From NCBI GenBank assembly GCA_023395515.1, contig JAEWZB010000026.1, positions 1-29,750 of the forward strand: a stretch of DNA of 29,750 nucleotides, in the 5' to 3' direction. The DNA comes from Bacillota bacterium (GTDB taxonomy: Bacteria > Bacillota > Syntrophomonadia > Syntrophomonadales > Syntrophomonadaceae). Below the pieces are notes generated by a model. That model was not told where the DNA came from. It did no database searches and was given only the letters and a program-made list of their open reading frames with translations. Of this stretch, positions 1 through 8,854 are shown one piece after another. Made by a program: the position numbers and the translations under genes. Position 1 is the first letter of the stretch; the number at the start of each line of letters is the position of its first letter.

Positions 1-1041
1 GGCTTGGGCTGTCCCAATGGCTGTGATTTTTGTACCACTTCCCATTATTTTAAGCAAAGACATATACTTTTGATTCCCACCGGGGAACAAATTGTGGAGC
101 GGATCAAGGAAATCAGAGAGAAATATCCCGATATTAAATCGTTTTTTATCCAAGACGAGGATTTCTTATTAAATAAAAAAAGAGCCCAAGGGTTTCTGGA
201 AGCTATCAGAACCTCAAATTTACCACCTCTTTCTATTTCAACTTATGGGAGTATCAAAGCTTTATCCCAGTATGAACCGACCGAGCTGGTAGAAATGGGA
301 ATTGACTGGATATGGATAGGATATGAAGGCAAAAATGCCAATTTTGCCAAAATGGAAGGTAAATCTTATCCCGAGATGTTTAGGGAATTAAGAGAACATG
401 GAATCGGGGTACTGGCCTCCATGATTTTGGGATTCGACTATCAGGATGAGGCTCTTCTCCGGCAGGATTTTAATGAATTAATGGATTTAAAGCCTTGTGC
501 TTGTCAATTTCTTATTTATGCTCCCACCTGGGGTACACCATTAAGGGAGAGATTGGACCGGGAGGGTAGAATGTTGCCTATGCCGGTGGAAGAATTTTAT
601 AAAGCTGATGCTTTCAATTTAGCTTTTATACATCCTAGTATTACTCAGGAGGCCATGAGCCGTATACAAAGAGAGTTCTATATAGAAGAATTTGAGCGGA
701 TGGGTCCTACCGCTTTTCGGGTAATTGAAAACTGGCTGTTAGGTTATAAGAATCTTAAAAATCACTCTAGTGCCAGAGTAAGGGCTAAAGCTGAAGAATA
801 TGGGCTAAATGCGCACCGGGCCATGATTTTACTGGTGGGCAGCAAAAGCTTTGTCAATAAAAATACGGCTGAATGGCTGGATAAACTTATAGCTGAAATA
901 GAAAAGGAAACAGGCCCCATGAAGTGGACGGAAAAAATAGCCGCTGGCTGTATTCCCGGCCTGATTCACTATACTCAGCTGAAAACCCGACTTAATATTC
1001 AGGAACAACCGGAATTTACCAGACGTACTTTTCGTTTTTAG
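1..1041 (+). CDS. Radical SAM protein, 5' end cut off by window edge
   Basis: The reading frame is open from base 1. Within the first 35 bases it encodes CPNGCDFC, the C-x3-C-x2-C motif that holds the radical SAM 4Fe-4S cluster, so the usual B12-binding or other N-terminal domain must lie upstream of the window. The remaining roughly 345 residues fit the TIM-barrel core (strand-like FFIQDEDFLL, then a SISTYGS segment and WIGYEGKN) and a C-terminal helical extension ending TRRTFRF. This resembles cobalamin-dependent radical SAM proteins, many of which are methyltransferases or ring-modifying enzymes, but the substrate cannot be read from the sequence. The next gene starts 24 nt downstream, so the two are probably cotranscribed. 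The fold is well supported; the reaction is unknown. Confidence 0.85.
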   Translation, partial: GLGCPNGCDFCTTSHYFKQRHILLIPTGEQIVERIKEIREKYPDIKSFFIQDEDFLLNKKRAQGFLEAIRTSNLPPLSISTYGSIKALSQYEPTELVEMGIDWIWIGYEGKNANFAKMEGKSYPEMFRELREHGIGVLASMILGFDYQDEALLRQDFNELMDLKPCACQFLIYAPTWGTPLRERLDREGRMLPMPVEEFYKADAFNLAFIHPSITQEAMSRIQREFYIEEFERMGPTAFRVIENWLLGYKNLKNHSSARVRAKAEEYGLNAHRAMILLVGSKSFVNKNTAEWLDKLIAEIEKETGPMKWTEKIAAGCIPGLIHYTQLKTRLNIQEQPEFTRRTFRF

Positions 1042-1065
1042 GAAAAGGGGAAAGGACGAAAAACT

Positions 1066-4000
1066 TTGCGGACATTAGGAATATGTATTGGTTCGTCTAA
1101 TATTAGCATGGTCATGTTACAGCCGGCTTTAAACGGGACCCAGATTAAAAAGGTGCATATTAAAGCTCACGAAGGTAATCCCGGCCTTACCATCAGTAAA
1201 ATGCTGGACAACAGCCTGCTGCAGCAAATAGAAGGAATAGCGGTTACGGGAAGAAAACTGAAAAATAAACTGTCTGCTTCTGTATTACCGGAGCCGGAAG
1301 CGGTGGAATACGCTTATGAGTATTTACGGGGTGAATATCCCGGGATTGATGTAATTGTAAGTGCCGGCGGGGAAACCTTTATGGCCTATAAATTAGACCA
1401 AGCCGGTCGCGTTATAAATGTATTTACCGGCAACAAATGCGCATCTGGAACCGGGGAGTTTTTTGTGCAGCAGATTAGAAGAATGGACCTGAGCTGGGAA
1501 GAAGCGGTAAATACTATGGCAATGAATTCCCCTTATCAAGTAGCAGGCCGGTGTTCGGTTTTTTGTAAGAGTGATTGTACTCATGCTTTAAATAAAGGCC
1601 GGCGCAAGGAAGAGGTAGTAGCAGGACTCAGCCAGATGCTGGCCTTAAAGATTATGGAAATATTAAAAAAGACCGACTACAGTAAGGTCATGCTGATCGG
1701 CGGAGTTTCCGCCAATCAAGGGGTAGTGGGCTTTTTGCAGCAAGAAATACCGGAATTATATATACCAAGAGAGGCTAAATATTTTGAAGCTTTAGGTGCT
1801 GCGCTTAAGGCCCAAAAGACCGCTACAAAATCCCGGATTACCGTGTCCGACTTATTAAAATCATCAGGGGTTTCTTTCGGGCATGGGCCTGACTTAAATG
1901 AATTTTATCCCTTAGTTACTTATAAAGAAACCCTAAAAAAGGAAGCTGAAGAAGGGGACTATTGTATCTTAGGCTTAGATGTAGGTTCCACCACCACTAA
2001 AGCCGTGTTAGTACGGATTGCTGATCAGGCGATGGTAGCTAACTGTTATTTGCGCACCAATGGTGATCCGGTCAGTGCGGCCCGAAAATGTTATGAAGAA
2101 ATAAATTATGCCCTTAAGGGTAAAAAAATAAAAATTATGGGACTGGGAGTGACGGGATCAGGGCGGCAGATTGCGGCACTGCATGGCGGCACTTCGGCTG
2201 TGATCAATGAAATACTGGCCCATAAAACTGCAGCAGTTTATTTTGACCCCCAAGTAGATACTATTTTTGAAATTGGCGGACAAGATGCCAAATATACTTT
2301 TATTACTAACGGGGTAGCTGTTGATTATGCTATGAATGAAGCTTGTTCAGCCGGAACCGGTTCCTTTTTGGAGGAAGCGGCCCAAGAATCTCTGGGCATA
2401 TCTACGGTACAAATAGCGGAAATAGCCTTAAAAAGCAAGAATCCGCTTGATTTCAGTGATCAATGTGCTGCTTTTATAGGCAGTGATATTAAGAGTGCCA
2501 TCCAAGAAGGGGCGAAAGTCTGTGATGTGGTGGCCGGCTTAGTTTATTCTATATGTCAAAACTATATTAATCGGGTGAAAGGAAACCTCGGTGTAGGACG
2601 GCGGATTTTTATGCAAGGCGGAGTTTGCTACAATAAAGCCGTGCCTTTAGCTATGGCCGGATTGCTAGGTAAAGAGATTATTGTTCCCCCGGAGCCTGGT
2701 TTAATGGGAGCTTTCGGGGCGGCTTTAGAAGTATTAAAACGGCTGGATATGCAAATGCTGGAGCCTTTAGATATTAGTTTAACAGAGCTTACGGCCCGGG
2801 AATTAGAGCAGCTAAAACCATTCACCTGCAAAGGAGGCCCCGAACAATGTGATAGGAAATGTACTATCAGCCGCTTATTGATTAAAGGGAAAATATATCC
2901 TTTTGGAGGCAGTTGTAACAAGTATGTTAACTTGCAGCAGGATGAGAATAAAAAACTGTTAAAACCCCAGGATTTTGTAAACCGCAGAGAAAAGAATTTA
3001 ATCAAAAAATACAGCCCCATGAGCTCAGAGCGTTTACTGCCGGCTAATGGCAAAATTGTAGCTATCAATTATTCGTTAATGACCCATACTTTACTGCCCC
3101 TTTATTATAACTTTTTTTATGCTTTAGGATTTCAGGTGATTTTAGGCACCGAGATAGACCGGCAAGGAATCAAGAAAAGAGGTGCTGAATTTTGTTATCC
3201 GGTGGAAATTGCCCATGGTTCATTACAAGGATTGCTTAAAAGCCAGGCCGATTTCTATTTTATTCCCAATGTTAAAGCATTACCGGCGCCTAGTCTTATA
3301 GATACCAGTGTAACCTGTCCTATGGTTCAGGCTGAACCCTATTACTTGCAAGCCACTTTTGCAGAAATTGCCGATAAAACTATAAGCCCGGTCTTGGACT
3401 TTTCGGCAGGCTATACTTCAGTAGCCGGTGCTTTTGTGGCTATGGCCGAAAAGCTCCGGGTGAAAAGAAAAGATATTAAAAAAGCATTTTATCGGGGGAT
3501 TGCGGCTCAGGAAGCATTTGAACAGGAAAATCAGAAAATGGGTGCTGAATTTTTACGCTATTTGGACGAAGATGATAACAGAATTGCTATGGTGCTTTTT
3601 GGACGCTCTTATAATGCCTTTACCTCTCTAACCAATATGGGTATACCCCAGAAATTCATGTCCCGGGGCTATGAAATTATTCCTTATGAATCTTTACCTT
3701 TTGCTGATGAGCCCCCGGAGGATTATATGTATTGGGCCAATGGGCAGAAGATTTTACAAGCGGCTAAATATGTAGAACAACATCCCCGTTTATTTCCGGT
3801 TTTCCTAACCAATTTCAGTTGCGGCCCCGATTCTTTTTTAATAAATTATTTTCGGCAAATCATGGAGACTAAACCTGCTCTTATTCTGGAACTGGACAGT
3901 CATACTGCCGATGCGGGACTGGATACACGAATTGAGGCTTTTTTGGATGTAGTTACCGGCTATCTGGAAAGCAATGAAAAGCAAGGGGGAGCTATCCGTA

Positions 4001-5364
4001 AGTTTCGAGGGGCAGAAGTAGTTAGTAACCATGAAGCTACCTGGATAATAGATGCCCAAGGGGAGAAGTATGAATTGACCCATCCCCGGGTACATGTTCT
4101 CTTTCCTTCTATGGGTGATGGGGCTATACAATTGTTTGCCGCGGCCTTTCGGGGCATGGGCATAAAGGCAACTCACGTTCCGGCTCCCACCGCCCGGGAA
4201 TTAAAAATCGGTAAAGGGGTATCTTCCTGTAAGGAATGTCTGCCTTTAACGCTGACGGTAGGCAGTCTGTTAAATTATCTGGAGAACCGGGAAGATCAAG
4301 ACGAAATATTGGTGTATTTTATGCCTACTACCTCAGGACCTTGCCGCTTCGGACAATATCAGGTTTTCATAAAAAACTTGATCGAAGCAATGCAACTGCC
4401 TAATGTAGCCTTATTATCACTTACCAGTGATAATAGTTATGCCGGTTTCGGAATGGGGCTTTCCCTTAAATTATGGCAGTCAATGCTTATCAGTGACGTT
4501 ATGGAGGATATTTACAGCGGGGTCTTAACTATGGCCGCCGATAAAGAAAAAGCCCTGGTAATATATAAAACCTTGTACCAGACTATTTTACAGAGTATGG
4601 AAAAAGACGACTGGTCCGGGATTAAGCACACTTTAAAGAAAATAGCCGGCCAGTTGCAAAATATAGAAAAAAGCTGGGCATGGGACGAAATTCCCGAAGT
4701 CTCTTTGGTGGGAGAAATATACGTGCGCCGGGATGGTTTTTCCCGACAATACCTGGTAGAAAGGTTGGCCCGGGAGGGGATTAGAGTAAGAACTGCGCCG
4801 GTTTGTGAATGGCTTTATTATTGTGATTATAATATAGTAAACAAAATTACTAAAGCCTCTTTAAAAGAGAGATTGACGACTACTTTATTTCAGCACCTCA
4901 AACGCTTCTATGAAAAGGAAATTAAAAATATATTAGCTCAATCAGGATTTTATCGTATGCATATGATAGAAATTGAGGAGATGATCCCCACGGTTACATC
5001 GCTTATGTCACCTCAATTTGATACTGAAGCCTTTATCACTACAGCTACAGCTTTTTATGAAGCCGTGGAAGATACAACCGGAGTAATTTCCATTGGCCCC
5101 TTCGGCTGTATGTTAAGCAGAATAGCCGAGTCCATAATTACTGCGCAAATGTCTGCGGCCAAAGTAGCTGTGGCCAGAGATAAACAACTGGTAGCAGAAG
5201 TGCTGGCCCGGTATCCGTCTATTCCTTATCTGGCCGTGGAGACGGATGGCAATCCCTTTCCCCAGATAATAGAAGCTCGCTTAGAAGTATTTAGCATGCA
5301 GGTAAAGCGGATGCATGCCCAGATTATAGAATGTAAACAAAATAAAAGGAAAGGAGGAGTTTAA
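1066..5364 (+). CDS. Giant acyl-CoA dehydratase activase-related protein (double BcrAD/BadFG ATPase plus DUF2229/double-cubane-type region)
   Basis: A protein of 1432 residues with a TTG start behind GGGAAAGGA. Two ASKHA ATPase domains lie in tandem: residues about 3-245 (GICIGSSNIS, then CASGTGEFF near 123) and about 300-560 (GLDVGSTTTK near 303, CSAGTGSF near 424). These match the activator family of 2-hydroxyacyl-CoA dehydratases and benzoyl-CoA reductases, in which a 4Fe-4S dimer couples ATP hydrolysis to low-potential electron transfer. The C-terminal 850 residues match the COG3580/COG3581 (DUF2229) region related to the cluster-bearing partner: cysteines in FTCKGGPEQCDRKC (about 586), GGSCNKY, EFCYPVE, TNFSCGPDSF, SSCKEC (about 1053) and GPCRFGQYQ. 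The whole probably works as a fused ATP-driven reductase of unknown substrate, in the cytoplasm. The first ATPase loop lacks the usual acidic residue (Cys instead of Asp). It abuts the next gene. Confidence 0.88.
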   Translation: MRTLGICIGSSNISMVMLQPALNGTQIKKVHIKAHEGNPGLTISKMLDNSLLQQIEGIAVTGRKLKNKLSASVLPEPEAVEYAYEYLRGEYPGIDVIVSAGGETFMAYKLDQAGRVINVFTGNKCASGTGEFFVQQIRRMDLSWEEAVNTMAMNSPYQVAGRCSVFCKSDCTHALNKGRRKEEVVAGLSQMLALKIMEILKKTDYSKVMLIGGVSANQGVVGFLQQEIPELYIPREAKYFEALGAALKAQKTATKSRITVSDLLKSSGVSFGHGPDLNEFYPLVTYKETLKKEAEEGDYCILGLDVGSTTTKAVLVRIADQAMVANCYLRTNGDPVSAARKCYEEINYALKGKKIKIMGLGVTGSGRQIAALHGGTSAVINEILAHKTAAVYFDPQVDTIFEIGGQDAKYTFITNGVAVDYAMNEACSAGTGSFLEEAAQESLGISTVQIAEIALKSKNPLDFSDQCAAFIGSDIKSAIQEGAKVCDVVAGLVYSICQNYINRVKGNLGVGRRIFMQGGVCYNKAVPLAMAGLLGKEIIVPPEPGLMGAFGAALEVLKRLDMQMLEPLDISLTELTARELEQLKPFTCKGGPEQCDRKCTISRLLIKGKIYPFGGSCNKYVNLQQDENKKLLKPQDFVNRREKNLIKKYSPMSSERLLPANGKIVAINYSLMTHTLLPLYYNFFYALGFQVILGTEIDRQGIKKRGAEFCYPVEIAHGSLQGLLKSQADFYFIPNVKALPAPSLIDTSVTCPMVQAEPYYLQATFAEIADKTISPVLDFSAGYTSVAGAFVAMAEKLRVKRKDIKKAFYRGIAAQEAFEQENQKMGAEFLRYLDEDDNRIAMVLFGRSYNAFTSLTNMGIPQKFMSRGYEIIPYESLPFADEPPEDYMYWANGQKILQAAKYVEQHPRLFPVFLTNFSCGPDSFLINYFRQIMETKPALILELDSHTADAGLDTRIEAFLDVVTGYLESNEKQGGAIRKFRGAEVVSNHEATWIIDAQGEKYELTHPRVHVLFPSMGDGAIQLFAAAFRGMGIKATHVPAPTARELKIGKGVSSCKECLPLTLTVGSLLNYLENREDQDEILVYFMPTTSGPCRFGQYQVFIKNLIEAMQLPNVALLSLTSDNSYAGFGMGLSLKLWQSMLISDVMEDIYSGVLTMAADKEKALVIYKTLYQTILQSMEKDDWSGIKHTLKKIAGQLQNIEKSWAWDEIPEVSLVGEIYVRRDGFSRQYLVERLAREGIRVRTAPVCEWLYYCDYNIVNKITKASLKERLTTTLFQHLKRFYEKEIKNILAQSGFYRMHMIEIEEMIPTVTSLMSPQFDTEAFITTATAFYEAVEDTTGVISIGPFGCMLSRIAESIITAQMSAAKVAVARDKQLVAEVLARYPSIPYLAVETDGNPFPQIIEARLEVFSMQVKRMHAQIIECKQNKRKGGV

Positions 5365-6597
5365 GTGGAACCCTCCCCACAAAACCTGAATTATGAAGAG
5401 TTTACCTTTGCCTTAAGTAAAATTGCTATGGCCTTAACGGCCGAAACTAATATAAACAACCTGTTCCGGTTAATTGTCAATGAAGTGCTGAATATTGCTC
5501 ATTGTGATGCATGTTCTTTATTTTTGAGAGAATATGAACCTGACCGTTTGATTTTTCAGGCTACCCGAACCATATCCCTGGAAAAAAAGTTATCCCAGCA
5601 TATAGATACTTTTAAAGCCCGACCAGTAATTCTTACCAAAGAATCCATTGCCGGATTTACTGCTTTGACCGGCCAGGTGGTAAATATTGAGGATTGCTAT
5701 GCGATACCGGAAAAAGAGATTTATAAGTTTAACCGTTCTTATGATGAGGCTACCCAATATAAAACTGTTTCTATGCTGACTCTGCCCATGAAACTTCAAG
5801 ATGGCACGGTTATAGGTGTGATTCAGCTCCTAAATAAATTGGACTCCAATCATAATATTGTGGCCTTTCCGGAAGATTTGGAAAAGATTATTTCCGCAGT
5901 TGCCAGTCAGGCTGCCATAGCGATTTATAATTCCCGGCTGAAAAATATCCAGTCAGAAGCTAGTTTTACTTTTGTATCATTAGTTTTATCATTATGTCTT
6001 TATACATTTCTTTTGGCCTCTCTTAAGCTGACTGATGACAAATCCTATACTATTGTAACCTTGCTTATTTGTCTTTATTTTATAGCTGTTTCTACTTTGC
6101 TTATTCGCCGCAGCAAGCTGCCCATCAGCAAATTCGGTTTAAGCTTTATAAACTTAAAACAATCCTTGCTGGAATCTTTAGCGGTAAGTGGAGTTATCTT
6201 AATGGGCATAACCCTTTTTAAAGGATGGGCGGTGCAAAATTGGCCGGTTTTTACCGGCTATCCTATTGTGGATTGGAGTTTAATCGACTGGTCGTTTTAT
6301 GCCTATCTGCTTATTGCCCCTTTTCAGGAATTTATCGCCCGGGGGGTTATTCAGGGCAGTGTGGAAAGAATAATGCCGGGTAAATATAACTTCGTGTGGG
6401 CCATTGTAGTGGCTTCCATGCTCTTTAGTGTCTCCCATATTTTTTATTCGGTGGAATTAGCCATTATTACTATGGTGAGCGGATTTTTATGGGGTTATAT
6501 GTATACGAAACATAGAAATATAATCGGCATTAGTATTTCCCATTTTCTAATAGGAAATTATCTGGTCTTGACCCACTTTTGGAGTATATTGTTTTAG
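5365..6597 (+). CDS. GAF domain fused to CPBP (Abi/CAAX-protease-like) membrane protein
   Basis: A GTG start directly follows the previous stop codon, with AAGGAGGAG just upstream. Residues about 25-190 form a GAF sensor domain (DACSLFLRE, then a TLPMKLQDGTVIGVIQLLNK strand pair typical of GAF). From about 200 to 408 there are roughly eight hydrophobic segments. Three CPBP-family motifs are visible: QEFIARG near residue 321 (one of the two usual glutamates of EExxxR is Gln), FSVSH (FxxxH) near 357, and SISHFLIGN near 395. CPBP proteins include CAAX prenyl proteases, bacteriocin-immunity proteins and sorting factors. Here a cytoplasmic ligand-binding or redox-sensing GAF domain would sit before a membrane enzyme. 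The partner and substrate are unknown; whether the altered motif 1 is catalytic is open. Confidence 0.82.
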   Translation: MEPSPQNLNYEEFTFALSKIAMALTAETNINNLFRLIVNEVLNIAHCDACSLFLREYEPDRLIFQATRTISLEKKLSQHIDTFKARPVILTKESIAGFTALTGQVVNIEDCYAIPEKEIYKFNRSYDEATQYKTVSMLTLPMKLQDGTVIGVIQLLNKLDSNHNIVAFPEDLEKIISAVASQAAIAIYNSRLKNIQSEASFTFVSLVLSLCLYTFLLASLKLTDDKSYTIVTLLICLYFIAVSTLLIRRSKLPISKFGLSFINLKQSLLESLAVSGVILMGITLFKGWAVQNWPVFTGYPIVDWSLIDWSFYAYLLIAPFQEFIARGVIQGSVERIMPGKYNFVWAIVVASMLFSVSHIFYSVELAIITMVSGFLWGYMYTKHRNIIGISISHFLIGNYLVLTHFWSILF

Positions 6598-6621
6598 ATT
6601 TAATGTAAAGAGAGTGATGTA

Positions 6622-6957
6622 ATGGACAAAATTTCTTTAGCTTTAATTCTTTTTTATGTCCTCGTCAGTACCATCGGCATGGGCATAGTAAAAGCAGGGG
6701 CTAATGACTTGGGTGCCCATGCGATTATCAATCTAAAGGTTTTATTGGGAGGTACTATAGTATTTCTATCTTTTTTTGTATTAGTAGGTATTCTGAAAAG
6801 AAACGATATATCATTGGTATATCCGACTGTGCAGGGATTAAGTATTTTACTGGTAGCGATCATGGGCTTTATTACCTTTAAAGAGCCTTTTTGCGGAGTA
6901 CGTTTGAGTGGAATCATCCTGATGATAATTGCCATATTTTTAATAAGCAAGTCTTAG
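6622..6957 (+). CDS. Small four-helix membrane protein, EamA/SMR-like transporter half
   Basis: A protein of 111 residues with an ATG start 24 nt after the GAF-CPBP gene, so probably the last gene of that operon. Four hydrophobic segments cover residues about 5-24, 33-58, 65-84 and 90-109. The pattern YPTVQG, followed by FKEP and a helix beginning RLSGIILMI, is typical of the drug/metabolite transporter superfamily in its single-repeat form. The membrane glutamate of EmrE-type SMR pumps in helix 1 is absent (VLVSTIGMG there), so a classical drug exporter is unlikely. ArnE/ArnF-like lipid-linked flipping or a small-metabolite role is more in keeping. It would act as a dimer in the cytoplasmic membrane. 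The 108 nt after it hold no clear terminator. Confidence 0.7.
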   Translation: MDKISLALILFYVLVSTIGMGIVKAGANDLGAHAIINLKVLLGGTIVFLSFFVLVGILKRNDISLVYPTVQGLSILLVAIMGFITFKEPFCGVRLSGIILMIIAIFLISKS

Positions 6958-7065
6958 CGGAGCCAGGCAATATGTAAGAGGAAAAGGAAAGGTTAAGTTA
7001 AGTTGGCGGTGGGGACTTAAGATTACTATAGATTAACTGGTATTAATTAATAGGGGGGTAATAAA

Positions 7066-7923
7066 ATGGCGGTTCAGATTCTGACCGATAGTACAAGTTA
7101 CATAAATGAAAATATTAGGAAACAACTAGGAATTAATTGGGTTTCTTTGAATATTTCCTTAGCTGGTGAAACCATGAGGGAAGTAGATATTGATAATGAA
7201 AGCTTTTATAAAATGATGGCTTTAAAAGGGATTCCCACTTCCTCACAACCATCTATAGGAGAAATGTACAATGCTATGCTGAAAGTGATAAAAACAGGTG
7301 ATAGCTTATGTGGTATTTTCTTGTCATCGGATATGAGCAGTACTTTTTCAACAGGTGAAATGGCCAAAGAGATGGTTTTAAAGGAGTATCCGGATGCTGA
7401 AATCGAGATAGTTGATTCCAGGTCCAACTGTATGCAGCTTGGTTTTGCGGTTATTTTAGCCGCCAGGGCGGCCCAAGCAGGTAAAGCTCTCAATGAGGTT
7501 AAAGCAGCGGCCATGAATAATATAAAAAGAAGCCGCTTTTTATTTATACCGGACACCTTGGAATATTTAAAAAAGGGCGGAAGAATAGGGGGAGCCAGTG
7601 CTTTATTAGGTACTCTTTTAAATATTAAACCGATTTTGACGGTGGAAGATGGTAAAACCTCGGTTTTTACCAAAGTCAGAACCAAGAAAAATGGTATTAT
7701 TACTATGATAGATAAAATGCTGCTGGATATAGAAAAATATGGTTTAGGAGAAATTATAGTTCATCATATTAACTGTTATGATGAGGCGGTAGAGGTAGCT
7801 GCCCTGATAAAGGAAAAATTAAAAATAAATGTGGACACAGCTCCTATCGGACCGGTAATTGGGCTGCACGTAGGACCCAGAACTGTTGCTATAGCTTATT
7901 ATACTGCTAGAGATATGAGATAA
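7066..7923 (+). CDS. DegV family protein (fatty-acid-binding FakB type)
   Basis: A protein of 285 residues with an ATG start and a strong AGGGGGGT ribosome binding site. It begins VQILTDSTSYI, the standard DegV opening, and contains the SSDMSSTFST loop, the DSRSNCMQLGF strand and the diagnostic LEYLKKGGRIGGA followed by LLNIKPIL. Length matches the family (about 280). DegV/FakB proteins bind a single fatty acyl chain and, in Firmicutes, hand it to the kinase FakA to make acyl-phosphate for phospholipid synthesis. No FakA partner is in the window. The gene is followed after 45 nt by a nitroreductase and may share its terminator. Family is certain; the bound lipid is not known. Confidence 0.9.
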   Translation: MAVQILTDSTSYINENIRKQLGINWVSLNISLAGETMREVDIDNESFYKMMALKGIPTSSQPSIGEMYNAMLKVIKTGDSLCGIFLSSDMSSTFSTGEMAKEMVLKEYPDAEIEIVDSRSNCMQLGFAVILAARAAQAGKALNEVKAAAMNNIKRSRFLFIPDTLEYLKKGGRIGGASALLGTLLNIKPILTVEDGKTSVFTKVRTKKNGIITMIDKMLLDIEKYGLGEIIVHHINCYDEAVEVAALIKEKLKINVDTAPIGPVIGLHVGPRTVAIAYYTARDMR

Positions 7924-7968
7924 AATCTGTTTTAATTAGTTATAATAACAGATAAGGAGGCGATAATT

Positions 7969-8487
7969 ATGGATTGTTTGGAAGCAATTGCCGGCCGGCA
8001 AAGTATTCGCCAATATAAGGCAGAACCAGTTGCCGAGCAAGATTTAATAAAGATTCTGGAAGCGGGCCGTACGGCTCCTTCGGCAGGTAATCTACAGCCC
8101 TGTTATTTTGTGGTAGTGCGTGATTCCTCCACCCGGGCTAAACTGCAAGAGGCGGCTCTGGGGCAGGAGCATATAATAAAAGCTCCGGTGGTTATTGTAG
8201 TTTGTGTTGATCCGGAACGCTCCTCCCATTATGGAGACATAGGCCGCAACCGTTTATGTTTATTAGATGCCGCCAATGCTACGGAAAATATGCTTTTGGC
8301 CGCTTATGCTTTAGGTTATGGCAGTTGTTGGACCGGGGGATTCAGTAATTCCCGGGTGAAGAAATTACTGGATATACCGGAGGCCTTCCAAGTAGTTTCT
8401 TTAATTACCATAGGCAAAGCGGAAGGAACCGAAGAAAGGCGGACGCACCGTCCTTTAGAGGAGGTAGTGCGCTGGGATAAATGGTAG
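7969..8487 (+). CDS. Nitroreductase family flavoprotein
   Basis: A protein of 172 residues with an ATG start 8 nt after AAGGAGG. Nitroreductase fold signatures are visible: AIAGRQSIRQYK at the N-terminus (FMN phosphate-contacting Arg/Ser), EAGRTAPSAGNLQP (FMN-binding loop), ENMLLAAYALGYGSCWTGGF in the second half, and VVSLITIGKAEG before the end. The length is that of compact cytoplasmic NAD(P)H/FMN nitroreductases, which work as dimers and reduce quinones, nitro groups or enones. The physiological substrate cannot be deduced. It lies 45 nt after the DegV gene and is closed by a strong hairpin terminator. Confidence 0.88.
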   Translation: MDCLEAIAGRQSIRQYKAEPVAEQDLIKILEAGRTAPSAGNLQPCYFVVVRDSSTRAKLQEAALGQEHIIKAPVVIVVCVDPERSSHYGDIGRNRLCLLDAANATENMLLAAYALGYGSCWTGGFSNSRVKKLLDIPEAFQVVSLITIGKAEGTEERRTHRPLEEVVRWDKW

Positions 8488-8495
8488 TAACCATA

Positions 8496-8531
8496 AAATG
8501 CAGGCTTCTTAGTTAAAAGAAGCCTGCATTT
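8496..8531. terminator. Bidirectional intrinsic terminator between convergent genes
   Basis: A perfect 15-bp stem (8496-8510 with 8517-8531) closes a 6-nt loop. A- and T-rich flanks are present on both sides, so it can end the nitroreductase transcript (+) and the SLH/small-protein transcript (-). Confidence 0.85.
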
Positions 8532-8556
8532 ATTAATTACACCAAATTGATTAAGC

Positions 8557-8772
8557 TTAACCAGTTAATTCTTTCTTCCGGGTTTGCGCCAAAACTTGCC
8601 GGGTAAGCTTCAATTCTGCTTGGTCTGGGGGGAGGGAAACTGATTCATCAGCTTCCGCCTGCGTAGTATTCGGCTCGTTACGCTTAACAAATCTTAAATC
8701 AGCATACTGCCAGGCTTTGTCTATAATTATGACGGCCAGCACTGAGATTAAAACAGCTTTAAAAAGGTTCAC
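8557..8772 (-). CDS. Short single-pass membrane protein of unknown function
   Basis: A protein of 71 residues if it starts at the GTG at 8772, which has AGGTGA 5 nt upstream. An in-frame TTG at 8832 would add 20 residues but has no visible ribosome binding site. The N-terminus (NLFKAVLISVLAVIIIDKAW) is one hydrophobic helix, followed by a charged, presumably extracytoplasmic or cytoplasmic tail rich in Glu, Gln and Lys (RFVKRNEPNTTQAEADES and onward). It follows the SLH gene on the same strand and is likely cotranscribed with it, so an envelope role is possible. I do not recognise the family. Confidence 0.55.
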   Translation of the reverse strand: MNLFKAVLISVLAVIIIDKAWQYADLRFVKRNEPNTTQAEADESVSLPPDQAELKLTRQVLAQTRKKELTG

Positions 8773-8854
8773 AAAAATCACCTGCAATTTTAAAAGTCTG
8801 ATATAGAGAATATTGCCCAAAATCTTTAACAATATTCTCTATAGAGCCGCTGTT

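Noticed and set aside
2628..3068. Minus-strand frame of 146 codons inside the activase gene
   Set aside because: It lies opposite a strongly supported coding region with conserved cysteines and shows no motif of its own.
7206..7685. Minus-strand frame of 159 codons inside the DegV gene
   Set aside because: DegV motifs on the plus strand are clear; the opposite frame has no recognisable features.
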